Assembly (NCBI GenBank): GCA_051453625.1
Contig: JBOZIK010000001.1
Span: 101,468,323-101,519,475, forward strand
DNA from: Welwitschia mirabilis
Taxonomy: Eukaryota > Gnetophyta > Gnetopsida > Welwitschiales
Direction of reading: 5' to 3'
Length of the DNA stretch: 51,153 nucleotides
Shown here: positions 1-9,701 of the stretch, one piece after another
Position numbering within the stretch: the first letter of the stretch is position 1
How the letters are laid out: each line of letters opens with the position of its first letter
The notes under the pieces: model-generated
Databases searched by the model: none
What the model saw: only the letters and a program-made list of their open reading frames with translations
Told to the model about the DNA's origin: nothing
Position numbers and translations under genes: made by a program

Positions 1-779
1 GAATTGAGTTCTTGTTCCCTGCAAAACATCATCAATTACACCATTATAAGATGATAATTTGGGATCGCAATAGAAATTAAGAATGTAGAAGTAAATTATT
101 ATTTTATTCTATTTTGCATACAATGCAAAAGCAAAAGTAAAATCAAATAGCATCATCTAATACCCCAACCATAATAAAACCTTTTAATGAAAATACAAAT
201 GTTAAACTTAAAGGAGATTATAGAAAATGTGAAATCTAAAACCCTTTTGATTTGCCTTTAGTAATGATGNNNNNNNNNNNNNNNNNNNNNNNNNNNNNNN
301 NNNNNNNNNNNNNNNNNNNNNNNNNNNNNNNNNNNNNNNNNNNNNNNNNNNNNNNNNNNNNNNNNNNNNNNNNNNNNNNNNNNNNNNNNNNNNNNNNNNN
401 NNNNNNNNNNNNNNNNNNNNNNNNNNNNNNNNNNNNNNNNNNNNNNNNNNNNNNNNNNNNNNNNNNNNNNNNNNNNNNNNNNNNNNNNNNNNNNNNNNNN
501 NNNNNNNNNNNNNNNNNNNNNNNNNNNNNNNNNNNNNNNNNNNNNNNNNNNNNNNNNNNNNNNNNNNNNNNNNNNNNNNNNNNNNNNNNNNNNNNNNNNN
601 NNNNNNNNNNNNNNNNNNNNNNNNNNNNNNNNNNNNNNNNNNNNNNNNNNNNNNNNNNNNNNNNNNNNNNNNNNNNNNNNNNNNNNNNNNNNNNNNNNNN
701 NNNNNNNNNNNNNNNNNNNNNNNNNNNNNNNNNNNNNNNNNNNNNNNNNNNNNNNNNNNNNNNNNNNNNNNNNNNNNNN

Positions 780-1560
780 TTTCACTAACATAGAACAAGT
801 AATGTTTACTTCAAAAAATCAAAAAAATGAATTAGTAATAGAACTTACATGATTAACTTTCTTATTACACTTAGAGATAGAGTGAAACTTTAGATTAATA
901 TTATACCTCATAAAAGTCTCAAAACCTAGAGTTAAGTACAAGAAGCCTTTATTAAAAGATTTATGAATGAGAGCATCATAATAAAAATAAAAAAAGAAGT
1001 AAAAAATTTACAATAAAAACCTAATGAGAATTATGTCACAACATATGAATGATTCATAATAACAACTTATTCCAATCCTATTGATGAATTCCCTAAAGAA
1101 AAATTAATAAATTATTTTTATAGTGAGTTGAATAGGAAAATCAAACAACTTGTATATTTTTCATGTGGTGGAAACTTGATTAATTTAGGTTTAGAAAATG
1201 CATGAACATTGTTCAAAGATCTTATTGAAATTAGATAAACTTGGCCTAAATCAAATTTTACAAAAAAAACCAACTATAGGTCAAATGATCAAAGACTTAA
1301 AAGAAGAAAAACATAATAAGTAGTAATATGAAAATAGTTTAATAAATGTAATTAAGGGTTTCACTTCTTCTTTTAAGAAATACACTCAAATATCCTAGAT
1401 GCAAAATTATCAAATGAGAAAAATGTAACATCAACATGTGATATATGTGAAGATAACTCTCATGTAATAAAGATATGTCCCTTATTACTAATATGTAAAA
1501 AGAAAATACTTGAAGAAGTATGTGCATTTAATCAAAGGCCTTCCAATTTTCAAAACCAAA
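780..1560 (+). pseudogene. gag remnant of copy A with intact zinc knuckle
   Basis: Decayed retrotransposon capsid/nucleocapsid gene. Its order of conserved pieces parallels copy B at 6811-7510, with a capsid-like stretch and then a basic, Cys-containing tail. At 1437-1478 the frame reads C-D-I-C-E-D-N-S-H-V-I-K-I-C, a complete CX2CX4HX4C zinc knuckle, the RNA-binding motif of gag nucleocapsids. It is followed by P-L-L, as in many plant gypsy gags. Upstream frames contain many stops. The knuckle is better kept here than in copy B, where two cysteines are lost. Confidence 0.75.
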
Positions 1561-2214
1561 TGCAATATCAAAAAGAAATAAGTCAATAAACTAATTGGAA
1601 ATATTTTGAGAATAAATGCAATAAATCAAACTTATAACCAAATAACTTTCAATTAAGTATCTTAAAGTTTTAATCAAGGAACTAATACAACTATTGAAAA
1701 TCAAAGTAAAAACACTAAAAATTTAGTTAATGTATTTCAATAAGTAATGCTCTCTTTAAAGCTCATAATGGTTTCTTACAACTCAACCTTTTCCAAACCA
1801 AAATGAAGTAAAATGAGATTGTAAAAAAATTCATATAAAATAACCTATCTATGAGACTTTAACTTCTAGAAATGATAATAAAGGTAAGGAAGAGAATGAT
1901 ACAAAAATATTGGAAACATATACCTTCCCTTCAACTTTAGATGTTACTTCATGAAAGAATAAAAGAAAAAAACAAATTATCTTTTAGCTTAATACAAATT
2001 TCACTTTTGATGAGCACTTAATATAAGATGATAATAACAACTTATCTTTTTTTAAAATATTACAAGAAAATCCTAACTATGCTAAGATTTGGAAAGACCT
2101 ACTTAGAAGAAAATAAAAACATGCTATCCCTAGTAGATTCTTCCTTGCTTAAACTATTTCTATCTTAGTCATAAAAAAACCTAAATTTAAAAATGCTAGG
2201 AAAATAATAGTAAG

Positions 2215-2580
2215 TATAACTTTAGAGAAAAATAAGAAAATCAAGAAGCTTTAATTGATATTGAAGCAAGCATAAACATCATGTCTCTTAACATTTGTAA
2301 AAGACTTGGGTTAGAAGAGAACATTACATAATTTATAGTAGAATTAGCTAATATTTTAATTAGAAAAACTATGGGATTATTAAAAACTTAGTCATCCAAA
2401 TAAAAGAATCCTAATATTCCATATATGTGATTGTACTTGAAGCACAACATGATGGAAGTTATCTACTAATGTTAGGAAGAGCCTTTTGTGTAAGTTCTCA
2501 CTGCATCATAGATGCCTAAACTAGATTAATGAACTGTCACATTAATAACAATAGATATACTATTAGTGTATTTAATACTG
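2215..2580 (+). pseudogene. aspartic protease remnant of copy A
   Basis: Retroelement aspartic protease, which would cut the gag-pol polyprotein. The frame around 2245-2310 reads A-L-I-D-I-E-A-S-I-N-I-M, then N-I-C-K-R-L-G-L. Plant gypsy proteases of this clade usually have D-L-G-A-S there. The Gly of the active-site triad is Glu here, a single G to A change, so the enzyme would be dead. Near 2460-2490 the frame reads L-L-M-L-G-R-A-F, matching the conserved L-x-L-G-R-P-F motif near the end of the domain. Copy B has the same domain at 8235-8600. Confidence 0.75.
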
Positions 2581-2639
2581 TAGAGAAAGATATGGGTGAT
2601 GAAGAAAATCTAAAAAAAAAGAGCTAAACCAACTTTATT

Positions 2640-3840
2640 TATTTAACATCACCTAGTTAGAGAGATATTAAGAATACTACAAGATTCAACTTTGCATAAA
2701 ATCTAAATAAAATGAATAATTTTGATTACAAGGATGAAGAAGTAAAATATGTTAATAGGAAAGAAGTCAAAAATATGAAATTAATTCAAAAATTTTATTA
2801 TAAGGCTTATCGTTCACCTATATCATCCAAACAACAGAGTAGAACAATAGTAAAAAAAATCACAAATCAATAAAAGAAAAATAAGAATAAAGGAAAAAGG
2901 GAATATATAGTCACTGACAAGAAAATTATAGGAAGTATTCAATACAATAAGGGTAATGACAATAATGAGAAAATGATGAATAATAAAAAACCCATATAAT
3001 ACAAATCAAAATTAATCAAAAATGGACCTATACTTTCCAAAAAAGCAATTCAATTTAGAAAGTCTTCCCATGTTTCTCCATTTCATTCTATTAAAAATAT
3101 TCAAAGAAACATCTTTTCCTTTTATATCAACTCCACTTTAGCTTCTAATGATAAATATTTTCAAAAGTATAACTTTAGAAATCTTGGACTCCAAAATTAC
3201 AGAAAATCTTATTTTTTTAATAATCCCTACTTCAAGCTAAGACTTAAGGAACTTCTTAAGTATATTAAACCTACCTTAATTATTTGTCCTAAGAATATTT
3301 CTTTAAATTTTTTGATTCCTAATAAATCCATTAATATTTTTTGTCTTTAATATCAATATTTAGATGAAATTTATATTTGGAATCATTTATATCATGTATT
3401 TGATAAGAAATTATTCTTCCATGAATTATCTAAACTCTTTACTTATCTTATTACAAATAAATTTTATGAAATTAACATATTAACTTGTCATGCATATTAT
3501 CCTTTTATGTTTTATGAATTGGTATCTATTTGATTTTCTCCTTATTTTTCCAAGAAAGTACATTACTTTAGGATCTAAAAAATTCTTCTTTCTTTTTCTT
3601 TTTCTTTCTTGTAAATAAAGTGTTGGCTAGAATTTATGATTTCAATAAAACTTACTTTTGGCTCACTTTGTTTTTTTGTTTTAAATTTCATGTTATTATG
3701 TTTTTGTCTTTGTTTTTTTATTTTCAATAAATTGATCTCTAGATGATTACATTAGTATATTTTAGAGAAAGTTCTTTTTTACTGACTCAATTAAGATTTC
3801 TGATTTGAGTACTATGGAAATTTAAAAAAATGGATAAAGG
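2640..3840 (+). other. copy A segment in the place of pol, unrecognised
   Basis: This 1.2 kb lies where copy B has RT to integrase. I see no RT, RNase H or integrase motif in any frame. One frame between about 2690 and 3350 stays fairly open and is rich in Lys, Asn, Ser and Phe, but I recognise no family. It may be replacement DNA, a very decayed remnant, or the non-coding filler of a non-autonomous derivative. Confidence 0.5.
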
Positions 3841-4107
3841 TTACAAATCCATGAATTATTAAAAGACCTTGAACATGATAGAAGTAATTGTTTTAAAAGT
3901 TTTCATATCATTACCTGAATTCTTTCTTAACTTATTCTTTTAGTGGATTTTATGCTATCACTTAAACATCTTTAACTCAATTTATGCTTTACTTTATGAG
4001 GTTACCATGATTAGTAATTTTTACTTGGGCATTTCAAAAGTGATAAGATTAGATTCATCTAATCTTAAGACATTAAAATGCCTATGAACATTATTTTAAA
4101 GGAAAAT

Positions 4108-4215
4108 TGTTGTGGTGCGAATTCATGCAATCATGAAATCCTTAGCTAAACCTGTAAATCATATAACTTGCAGAAAAACACACGCTAGTATAGATGGGAG
4201 TTCACCCGAATGTCG
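4108..4215 (+). repeat. left arm of long terminal inverted repeat of the LTR
   Basis: The first ~108 bases of the LTR read as the reverse complement of its last ~107 bases (5640-5746). Shared blocks include TGTTGTGGTG, ATGCAATC, TAAATCA, ATAACTTGCA and CTAGTATAGATG. Most differences are C/T or A/G. LTRs normally have only a few bases of inverted symmetry at their ends. The arm runs into an N gap at 4216, so its full length is unknown. Confidence 0.75.
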
Positions 4216-4730
4216 NNNNNNNNNNNNNNNNNNNNNNNNNNNNNNNNNNNNNNNNNNNNNNNNNNNNNNNGGATTAGTAATGTTCTTAGTATTATCAGAG
4301 GCATTTCTTATGTCCTATACTCATTTTCTTTATAGTATTTTCACATGGTCATTTTACTTTTGAGGATCTGGATGTGTTTTAAGGTGTTATAAGGTGAGTC
4401 CATTTCTAAGCTGTTTTTGATTTTATTATTCATTATTTGAAAACATTAATTTCTTAGCATAGTCATAATTACTTCTTATTCAAGTGGTACTCGTGTTGTA
4501 ATGCCAATTTATAGGANNNNNNNNNNNNNNNNNNNNNNNNNNNNNNNNNNNNNNNNNNNNNNNNNNNNNNNNNNNNNNNNNNNNNNNNNNNTTGATAGGA
4601 TGATTAGTAAAACATGTGATTCTTAGCATATTTTGTGGTTTCTCAGGATTTTTTTGACACTACATATTTAGAAGAAGACTTCATGATGAAAAAGACTGAT
4701 CTATCTTTGAGATTGGAGATAAAGAAGACT

Positions 4731-4768
4731 ATCATCTCTTATGTATTTTTCACAACATGTAGGATGAT
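4731..4768 (+). repeat. 38-bp nested palindrome, U3 copy 1 of shared LTR
   Basis: Begins ATCATCT and ends GGATGAT. It is at the same place as the better-preserved copy at 14525-14562 in the other LTR. The inner arms have decayed. Confidence 0.6.
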
Positions 4769-4834
4769 GAAACTGCTAACATGAATGGAAGATACAGGGT
4801 TGATAGCATGGCATGAGGATATTTAGTATAGGGT

Positions 4835-4872
4835 GACATCCCCAATGTTATCCCAATGATAGTCAGGATGAT
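4835..4872 (+). repeat. 38-bp nested palindrome, U3 copy 2 of shared LTR
   Basis: Begins GACATCC and ends GGATGAT, with the core ATCCCAATGAT between. It lies 104 bp after copy 1 and 156 bp before the TATA box, spacings repeated in the other LTR. Confidence 0.65.
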
Positions 4873-4990
4873 AACTATTTTTGTATGGTCAAAAAGAAAT
4901 ATCTTTGTAATGAGGTCAAGCAATCCATGTGGGTTATTAGGGACTTTTTTTGGACTTTTAGGATTTAGTTTCTAAAACCTTAATGAAAAA

Positions 4991-4999
4991 CTATAAATA
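4991..4999 (+). promoter_or_regulatory. TATA box of shared LTR
   Basis: CTATAAATA followed by a pyrimidine-rich stretch (CCCTTTCTCTCTTTC), a typical plant LTR promoter layout. The same box stands at 14786-14794 in the copy B 3' LTR. Confidence 0.65.
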
Positions 5000-5639
5000 C
5001 CCTTTCTCTCTTTCATTTTTGTTTCCATCTTTTCTACCTAATATGCTTGTGATGGAAGATATAAGAACAAAAGATTCATCTAGAGCTACATAAAGGAATC
5101 TACTTGATGTTAGGCTGAGTCTCTTATATTGAGATGCTATTATTCTATTTGTAGGTGGATGTAAAGTTCTTGAATTAATCTAAATACTCTTTTAAATTAA
5201 TATAATTGCCATTTCATTTTAATTCTGTATATCCCTTATGGTTTACATTAATTATAGTTTATTATGGTAACTCTATGATTTATCTAGATCACAAGGAAAA
5301 CCTTTGTTAATTTTAATCTTATTTAGTATTATATTTTTATTGCTTTTTCATTTCTTTTCATATTGCATTTCATATTCTACTTGGTAGATCTTATAGTTTA
5401 TATTGGTTAAGAACTAGTGAATACTCTTCTTAATTGATCTAAATTATAGAGAGGCTAATCCTGATGGTAGAAGAATTAGGANNNNNNNNNNNNNNNNNNN
5501 NNNNNNNNNNNNNNNNNNNNNNNNNNNNNNNNNNNNNNNNNNNNNNNNNNNNNNNNNNNNNNNNNNNNNNNNNNNNNNNNNNNNNNNNNNNNNNNNTCAA
5601 TTCTCTAACTCTTTGTCTAATGCCTTCGTTGGGATTATA

Positions 5640-5746
5640 ACGCTCAAGTGGACTCTCATCTATACTAGTGTGTGTTTTTTGCAAGTTATTTGATTTATAG
5701 GTTTACCTAAAAGAACTTCAGGATTGCATAAATTCACACCACAACA
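5640..5746 (-). repeat. right arm of long terminal inverted repeat of the LTR
   Basis: Reverse complement of 4108-4215. The same end sequence recurs in direct orientation at the end of the copy B 3' LTR (about 15400-15505) and, more diverged, at the end of LTR C (about 17650-17795), so this arm is a standard part of these LTR 3' ends. Confidence 0.75.
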
Positions 5747-5749
5747 TTT

Positions 5750-5767
5750 TGATGCCATTACTAGAGG
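5750..5767 (+). other. primer binding site of copy B, tRNA-Asp type, decayed
   Basis: The sequence TGATGCCATTACTAGAGG starts 3 bases after the LTR. It aligns with TGGCGCCGTTGCCGGGGA, the complement of the 3' end of plant tRNA-Asp that Athila-type elements use for priming. Mismatches at positions 3, 4, 8, 11, 13, 14 and 16 are all C to T or G to A; the last base also differs as a transition. Confidence 0.7.
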
Positions 5768-6026
5768 AGGCCACAAGGAGTTGGAGAATTATCATTAACT
5801 AGACAAGTATCTTGAATCCTTTATTAGGTTATTTATTTAAATTAATACTATATTTCTAGTATAGTTTAAATTAGATTTATTTCTGAATAATTTAATTTCT
5901 TATAATTTTTTAAGGAACTTTGTCATTTCTTTTATTGTCCTAATGACATTGGGCATGACAGTTCTAAAATTTCAAAATTAGTTTTTATTTTTTATAATTG
6001 TTCTTTTGTTTTTTTAGAAATAAACT

Positions 6027-6064
6027 ATCATTGTCTCTATCATTTCAATGATAAGGAAGATGAT
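6027..6064 (+). repeat. 38-bp nested palindrome, leader copy 1
   Basis: Outer arms CTATCAT/ATGATAG and inner arms TATCATT/AATGATA pair perfectly around a two-base loop. The bases differ from the U3 copies although the pairing is kept. Confidence 0.7.
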
Positions 6065-6121
6065 AGTCTTGTTATTTTTCTACATTTCATAATTTTTGTT
6101 TTTCAAAAATTTAAATAAATT

Positions 6122-6158
6122 ATCATTTATCTATCATCCCCATAATAGTCTGGATGAC
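6122..6158 (+). repeat. 38-bp nested palindrome, leader copy 2
   Basis: Core CTATCATCCCCATAATAG, ending in GGATGAC. The inner arm has one mismatch and the outer arms pair partly. Confidence 0.6.
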
Positions 6159-6216
6159 AGTTTATTTTCCTCCTATTAGTGAATTTTTGTAGTTTTAGAT
6201 TTTTGTTACTATGATC

Positions 6217-6254
6217 ATCGTCCTTCCTATCGTCTCCATGACTAGGTAGATTAC
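6217..6254 (+). repeat. 38-bp nested palindrome, leader copy 3
   Basis: Starts ATCGTCC and has the core ATCGTCTCCATGAC. The right outer arm is decayed (GTAGATT in place of GGACGAT). Confidence 0.55.
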
Positions 6255-6659
6255 AATCTATTGTTTTCTATTTGTTGTTTGAGCATGCAGAGACATAGTA
6301 AATTCTGGTAAAAAGACAAAATAACAGAGAGAATAAAACTTGATTGAAGAGAACATTAAAGAAGAATTATTTAACTTCAAGCTAAATCTAGGTATGCACA
6401 CCCTAGGTACATAAATTTCCATAATCGAAGAAGAAGATTTTTATACTTTTATTATTTTAGAACTAGATTTTCAAAATAAAATTATACTTTAAAAGGACAT
6501 TATATTGTTTCTTCAAATATATAAAATGTATCGAAATCGTTATAAAAACAAAAGCAAGTTATTTCATCTAATACTCCAATCATAATAGGAACTTATTACT
6601 TGAATGTAAATGTTACTCTTAGGAATTTAATTGCAAATACAATATTTAAAATTTAAAAT

Positions 6660-7560
6660 CCTTTTGATTTACCTCTCAAAGATAGTGTAGAATTAAGAAA
6701 TTTAAGTGCTCATTCAACTTTTTAAGGGGAATCAGAGAAAGATTCCTTTCAACATTTGGCTAACATTGAACAAATTATACTTACCCAGAGAAATGGAAAG
6801 AAATGTATTAGTGACTATACTTATATGATTATTTTTCTAGTCACACTTAGATGAAGAGAAAAAATTTGGCTTAAAACTATTCCACATAAAATTCTTAAAT
6901 CTTGAAGTCAAGTGTAAGAAGTATTTATTAAGCAATTTTTAAGTGAGAGTTCCATGAGGAAGAGAAGAAAAGAAGTAATCAACTTTCAACAATAATCTCA
7001 TGAGGATTATATAATAACCTATGAACATTTTATAATTGCTAGCCATTCCAACTCTATTGATAAATTTCATAAAGAAGGGCTAGTAGATTATTTTCATTAT
7101 GGATTGAATATCTTAACAAAACAACAGGTAGATTTTTCTTGTGAATGCAACTTGTTGAATTTAGGCCTAGATGATGCATAGAGTGTGTTAGAAAATCTAG
7201 TAGAAATAAGTCAAACTTGGCCTAAACCCACTAAAGAAAATTACATATAAGTTAAATTCTAAAGGACTTAATAAAAGTAAAACATGATAAGGAAGAAGAA
7301 AGGGAAGACTCAACCAAGCTGATGAATAATTTTACTACTACTTTAAAGAAGTATATATAAATGATAATTAATGTAAAATTGGTAAAGAATGAAAACTCAA
7401 CTTCAAATTGTGAAATTTATGAAGTTGACTCTCATCCAATAAAAGAAAGCCCTTTATTACCAACTTGTAAGGAAAAGTTATTTAAGGAAGTGTATGCCTT
7501 CAAATAAAAAACACTTAACTTTAAAAAATAGCCACAATTTCAATAAAGATTAGGTGGACA
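6660..7560 (+). pseudogene. gag remnant of copy B
   Basis: Decayed gypsy gag. Recognisable pieces in order: a capsid stretch around 6750-6990; a middle part around 7020-7110 (S-N-S-I-D-K-F-H-K-E-G, then Y-G-L-N); then G-L-D-D-A followed by V-L-E-N-L-V-E-I-S-Q-T-W-P around 7163-7225, which is a well-kept end of the capsid region. The zinc knuckle at 7409-7450 reads C-E-I-Y-E-V-D-S-H-P-I-K-E-S, so the second Cys is Tyr and the last is Ser. In-frame stops fall at expected Gln and Trp positions. Confidence 0.75.
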
Positions 7561-7726
7561 ATCTCAATGAAAACCATTTGAAAGTAGATATAAGAATTCC
7601 AAATTTCAATATAATTTTCAACAAAATTAGAATGATCCACTTATAGAATCCATAGAAAAGATGAGAAAAATGCAGGAGAAAACTTATAGCAACATTTTAA
7701 ACCTAGTAAATGTGCTTTAACAAACA

Positions 7727-8060
7727 ATGCTTATCAATCAAAGACCACAAGAATCTTTTGCATCTCAACTAATGCCCAAGCCAAATAAATTTAGAAGAGA
7801 TTTGAAAATAGTGACAAGAAGTGGAAAGGATACAACACCTTCTACCCATGAGGTTTTAACTTCTAAAAATAATGAAATAAATGAGGACGATGATGTAGAA
7901 AGTTTAGATTCATATAATCTTCTATCAACATAACCTACTAATGCTTCCACTAAAAATACTTCATAAGAAAACAAAGGAAAGAAATCATCCACTCCTTGGC
8001 TTGATAGATTAAATATGAATCCTATCTTTAATGAACACCTATAATATTTGATGTAATAAG
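7727..8060 (+). pseudogene. gag-protease linker remnant of copy B
   Basis: The longest clean frame here (7727-7933) is 68 codons and hydrophilic, reading P-Q-E-S-F-A-S-Q-L near its start. It is in the place of the variable, charged linker between the gag zinc knuckle and protease in plant gypsy polyproteins. Copy A has a similar linker at about 1770-2000. No domain is visible. Confidence 0.45.
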
Positions 8061-8234
8061 TCAAATTTAAGCTACTCTTTTGGAAACTCTTACAAGAATA
8101 TCCTAAATATTCTAAGTGATGGAAAGATTTAGGAAGAAGAAATCAAAAACATATCATTCCTAGTAAAATTTTTCTTGCCCAATCTCTTTGCAATTTAGTC
8201 ATGCAAAAATGTCCTAAATTCTAAGACCCTAGAG

Positions 8235-8600
8235 CTGAAATTATAAGTGTTACCTTAGAAGAAGACAAAAGAATCCAAAAAGCTTTGATTGACATAGGAG
8301 CAAGTGTAAATATCATGCCTTTCCATATATGTAAAAGACTTGGATTAGAAAATAGAGTTAAACCTACACCAATCATCTTGGAATTAGTGATACCTCAATT
8401 AAGAAATCATTAAGAATTATCAAAGACCTATTTATCCAAATTTAGGAATCTTTTTACCCCATTTATGTTGTCATAATTAAGATAGAACATTATGGATGAT
8501 ATCCACTACTTTTAGGAAAAGCTTTTTATGCAACTGTCCATTATTAACACATGATCTAGGATGATGAGATACCATTTTGATGACAAATAAATTACCATTA
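8235..8600 (+). pseudogene. aspartic protease remnant of copy B
   Basis: The frame at 8281-8346 reads A-L-I-D-I-G-A-S-V-N-I-M-P and then C-K-R-L-G-L. The catalytic D-x-G-A motif is present, unlike in copy A. Near 8505-8525 it reads L-L-L-G-K-A-F, with the expected Arg as Lys. Several stops interrupt the rest of the domain. Confidence 0.8.
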
Positions 8601-8844
8601 GAGTTTTTGATGCTATTAAAAAATACCAAGGAACTAAGTTTAACTTTGAAGATGAATTGAAACTAACCTTATTTTTATAANNNNNNNNNNNNNNNNNNNN
8701 NNNNNGAGAGATTAATGATGCTACATGAACTAACTTTATATGATAACCCCATAGAAATAAACTGTCTTGAGTTTAAAGATGAAAAACAGATAGACTGGGA
8801 AGAAACTCAACATCTTTAATTGATAGAAAAACTTTTTGAGACAT

Positions 8845-8883
8845 GTCATCCCATGCCTATCATCCCCATGATAAATGGGTGAT
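8845..8883 (+). repeat. nested palindrome between protease and RT of copy B
   Basis: Inner arms TATCAT and ATGATA around a CCCC loop, outer arms ending CATCCCAT and ATGGGTGAT. This is the same structural motif as in the LTRs and leader but lies inside the coding region. Confidence 0.6.
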
Positions 8884-8989
8884 AGCCCTAAATACCACCC
8901 TTAAGCTTAAGAAATTACTTTAAGGATTAAAATATATTTTTCTTTCTAAAAATCAAATGAAACCTTTGATAATTAGTGACCTTCTCACT

Positions 8990-9477
8990 TCTCAATAAGA
9001 ATCCAACTTGATATCACTCTTAATTTCAAAAAAAAATTCCTTTGCTTGGATACATAAAGACTTATATGCCATTTCTCTTTTAATAATTTACAGAAAATTG
9101 ACCTTAAAGACAATGCTAAACCTGTTACGTAACCCCAAAAAAGACTCAGCCTAGACCTTAAACAAATTGTTAAAGATGAAATCATTAAACTTATGGATGT
9201 CAAACTTATATCTGTCATATCCATTAGCGAGTGGGTTCATTCTTTAACAGTAGTTCCTAAGAAAGGGAGGAAATGGAGAATGTGCATCAATTTTAAAAAA
9301 CTTAATAAGATCATTAAAAATGATTATTATCCTTTACCATTTCTTGATTAAGTACTTGATATAATCTAAGCTCATGCTTATTATTATTTCCTTGATAGGT
9401 ATAGTGGCTATAATCAAATTTATATAGCAAATGAAGAACAACCTAAAACCACTTACACCACATCCTTTAGAACCTTT
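8990..9477 (+). pseudogene. reverse transcriptase remnant of copy B, N-terminal part
   Basis: RT domain of a gypsy pol. The frame shows K-I-D-L-K-D-N-A-K-P-V just before 9130, then I-S-E-W-V-H-S near 9220, V-V-P-K-K-G near 9251-9268, W-R-M-C-I-N-F-K-K-L-N-K near 9272-9310, then Y-Y-P-L-P-F and F-L-D-R-Y-S-G-Y-N-Q-I near 9388-9420. The Asp of the first catalytic motif is kept, and the next residue, normally Gly, is Arg. The Y-x-D-D box would lie in the gap at 9478-9701. Three or more stops interrupt the frame. Confidence 0.85.
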
Positions 9478-9701
9478 NNNNNNNNNNNNNNNNNNNNNNN
9501 NNNNNNNNNNNNNNNNNNNNNNNNNNNNNNNNNNNNNNNNNNNNNNNNNNNNNNNNNNNNNNNNNNNNNNNNNNNNNNNNNNNNNNNNNNNNNNNNNNNN
9601 NNNNNNNNNNNNNNNNNNNNNNNNNNNNNNNNNNNNNNNNNNNNNNNNNNNNNNNNNNNNNNNNNNNNNNNNNNNNNNNNNNNNNNNNNNNNNNNNNNNN
9701 N

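Larger units (their letters stand above)
1..4107 (+). mobile_element. Ty3/gypsy copy A, internal region, left end outside window
   Basis: This is the interior of a decayed plus-strand LTR retrotransposon. Positions 120-270 match the leader of copy B at 6540-6685, and the gag and protease stretches match copy B further on. The last part, about 3860-4045, matches the sequence following integrase in copy B (11725-11912). Between about 2640 and 3840 there is nothing like the RT, RNase H and integrase of copy B, so this copy is probably non-autonomous. The 510-base gap at 270-779 hides part of the gag start. A short purine-rich tract just before 4108 is a possible polypurine tract. The 5' LTR must lie left of the window, if it exists. 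Identity with copy B is clear by eye but reading frames are heavily broken. Confidence 0.8.
4108..5746 (+). repeat. LTR shared by copies A and B (3' LTR of A, 5' LTR of B)
   Basis: The repeat starts TGTTGTGGTG at 4108 and ends CACCACAACA at 5746, giving the TG...CA ends of an LTR. Its right part matches the copy B 3' LTR (14370-15505) nearly end to end, and its left part after the gap (4290-4500) matches 12865-13075. The primer site of copy B follows directly. It contains a TATA box and two copies of the 38-bp palindrome. Compared with the 3' LTR of B it lacks about 1.27 kb between 4500 and 4592. Three N gaps lie inside, so its true length is uncertain. Confidence 0.8.
5768..6660 (+). other. 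leader of copy B with three palindromes
   Basis: Untranslated stretch between primer site and gag. It carries three copies of the 38-bp nested palindrome at roughly 95 bp intervals (6027-6064, 6122-6158, 6217-6254). No coding sequence was recognised. The end of it (6540-6685) matches the left edge of copy A. Confidence 0.6.

Noticed and set aside
208-798. Long open frames across N stretches (also at 11768-12658, 15947-16725, 39938-40459, 45293-46318)
   Set aside because: Their length comes from unknown bases read as codons; the few real residues at the ends match no gene.
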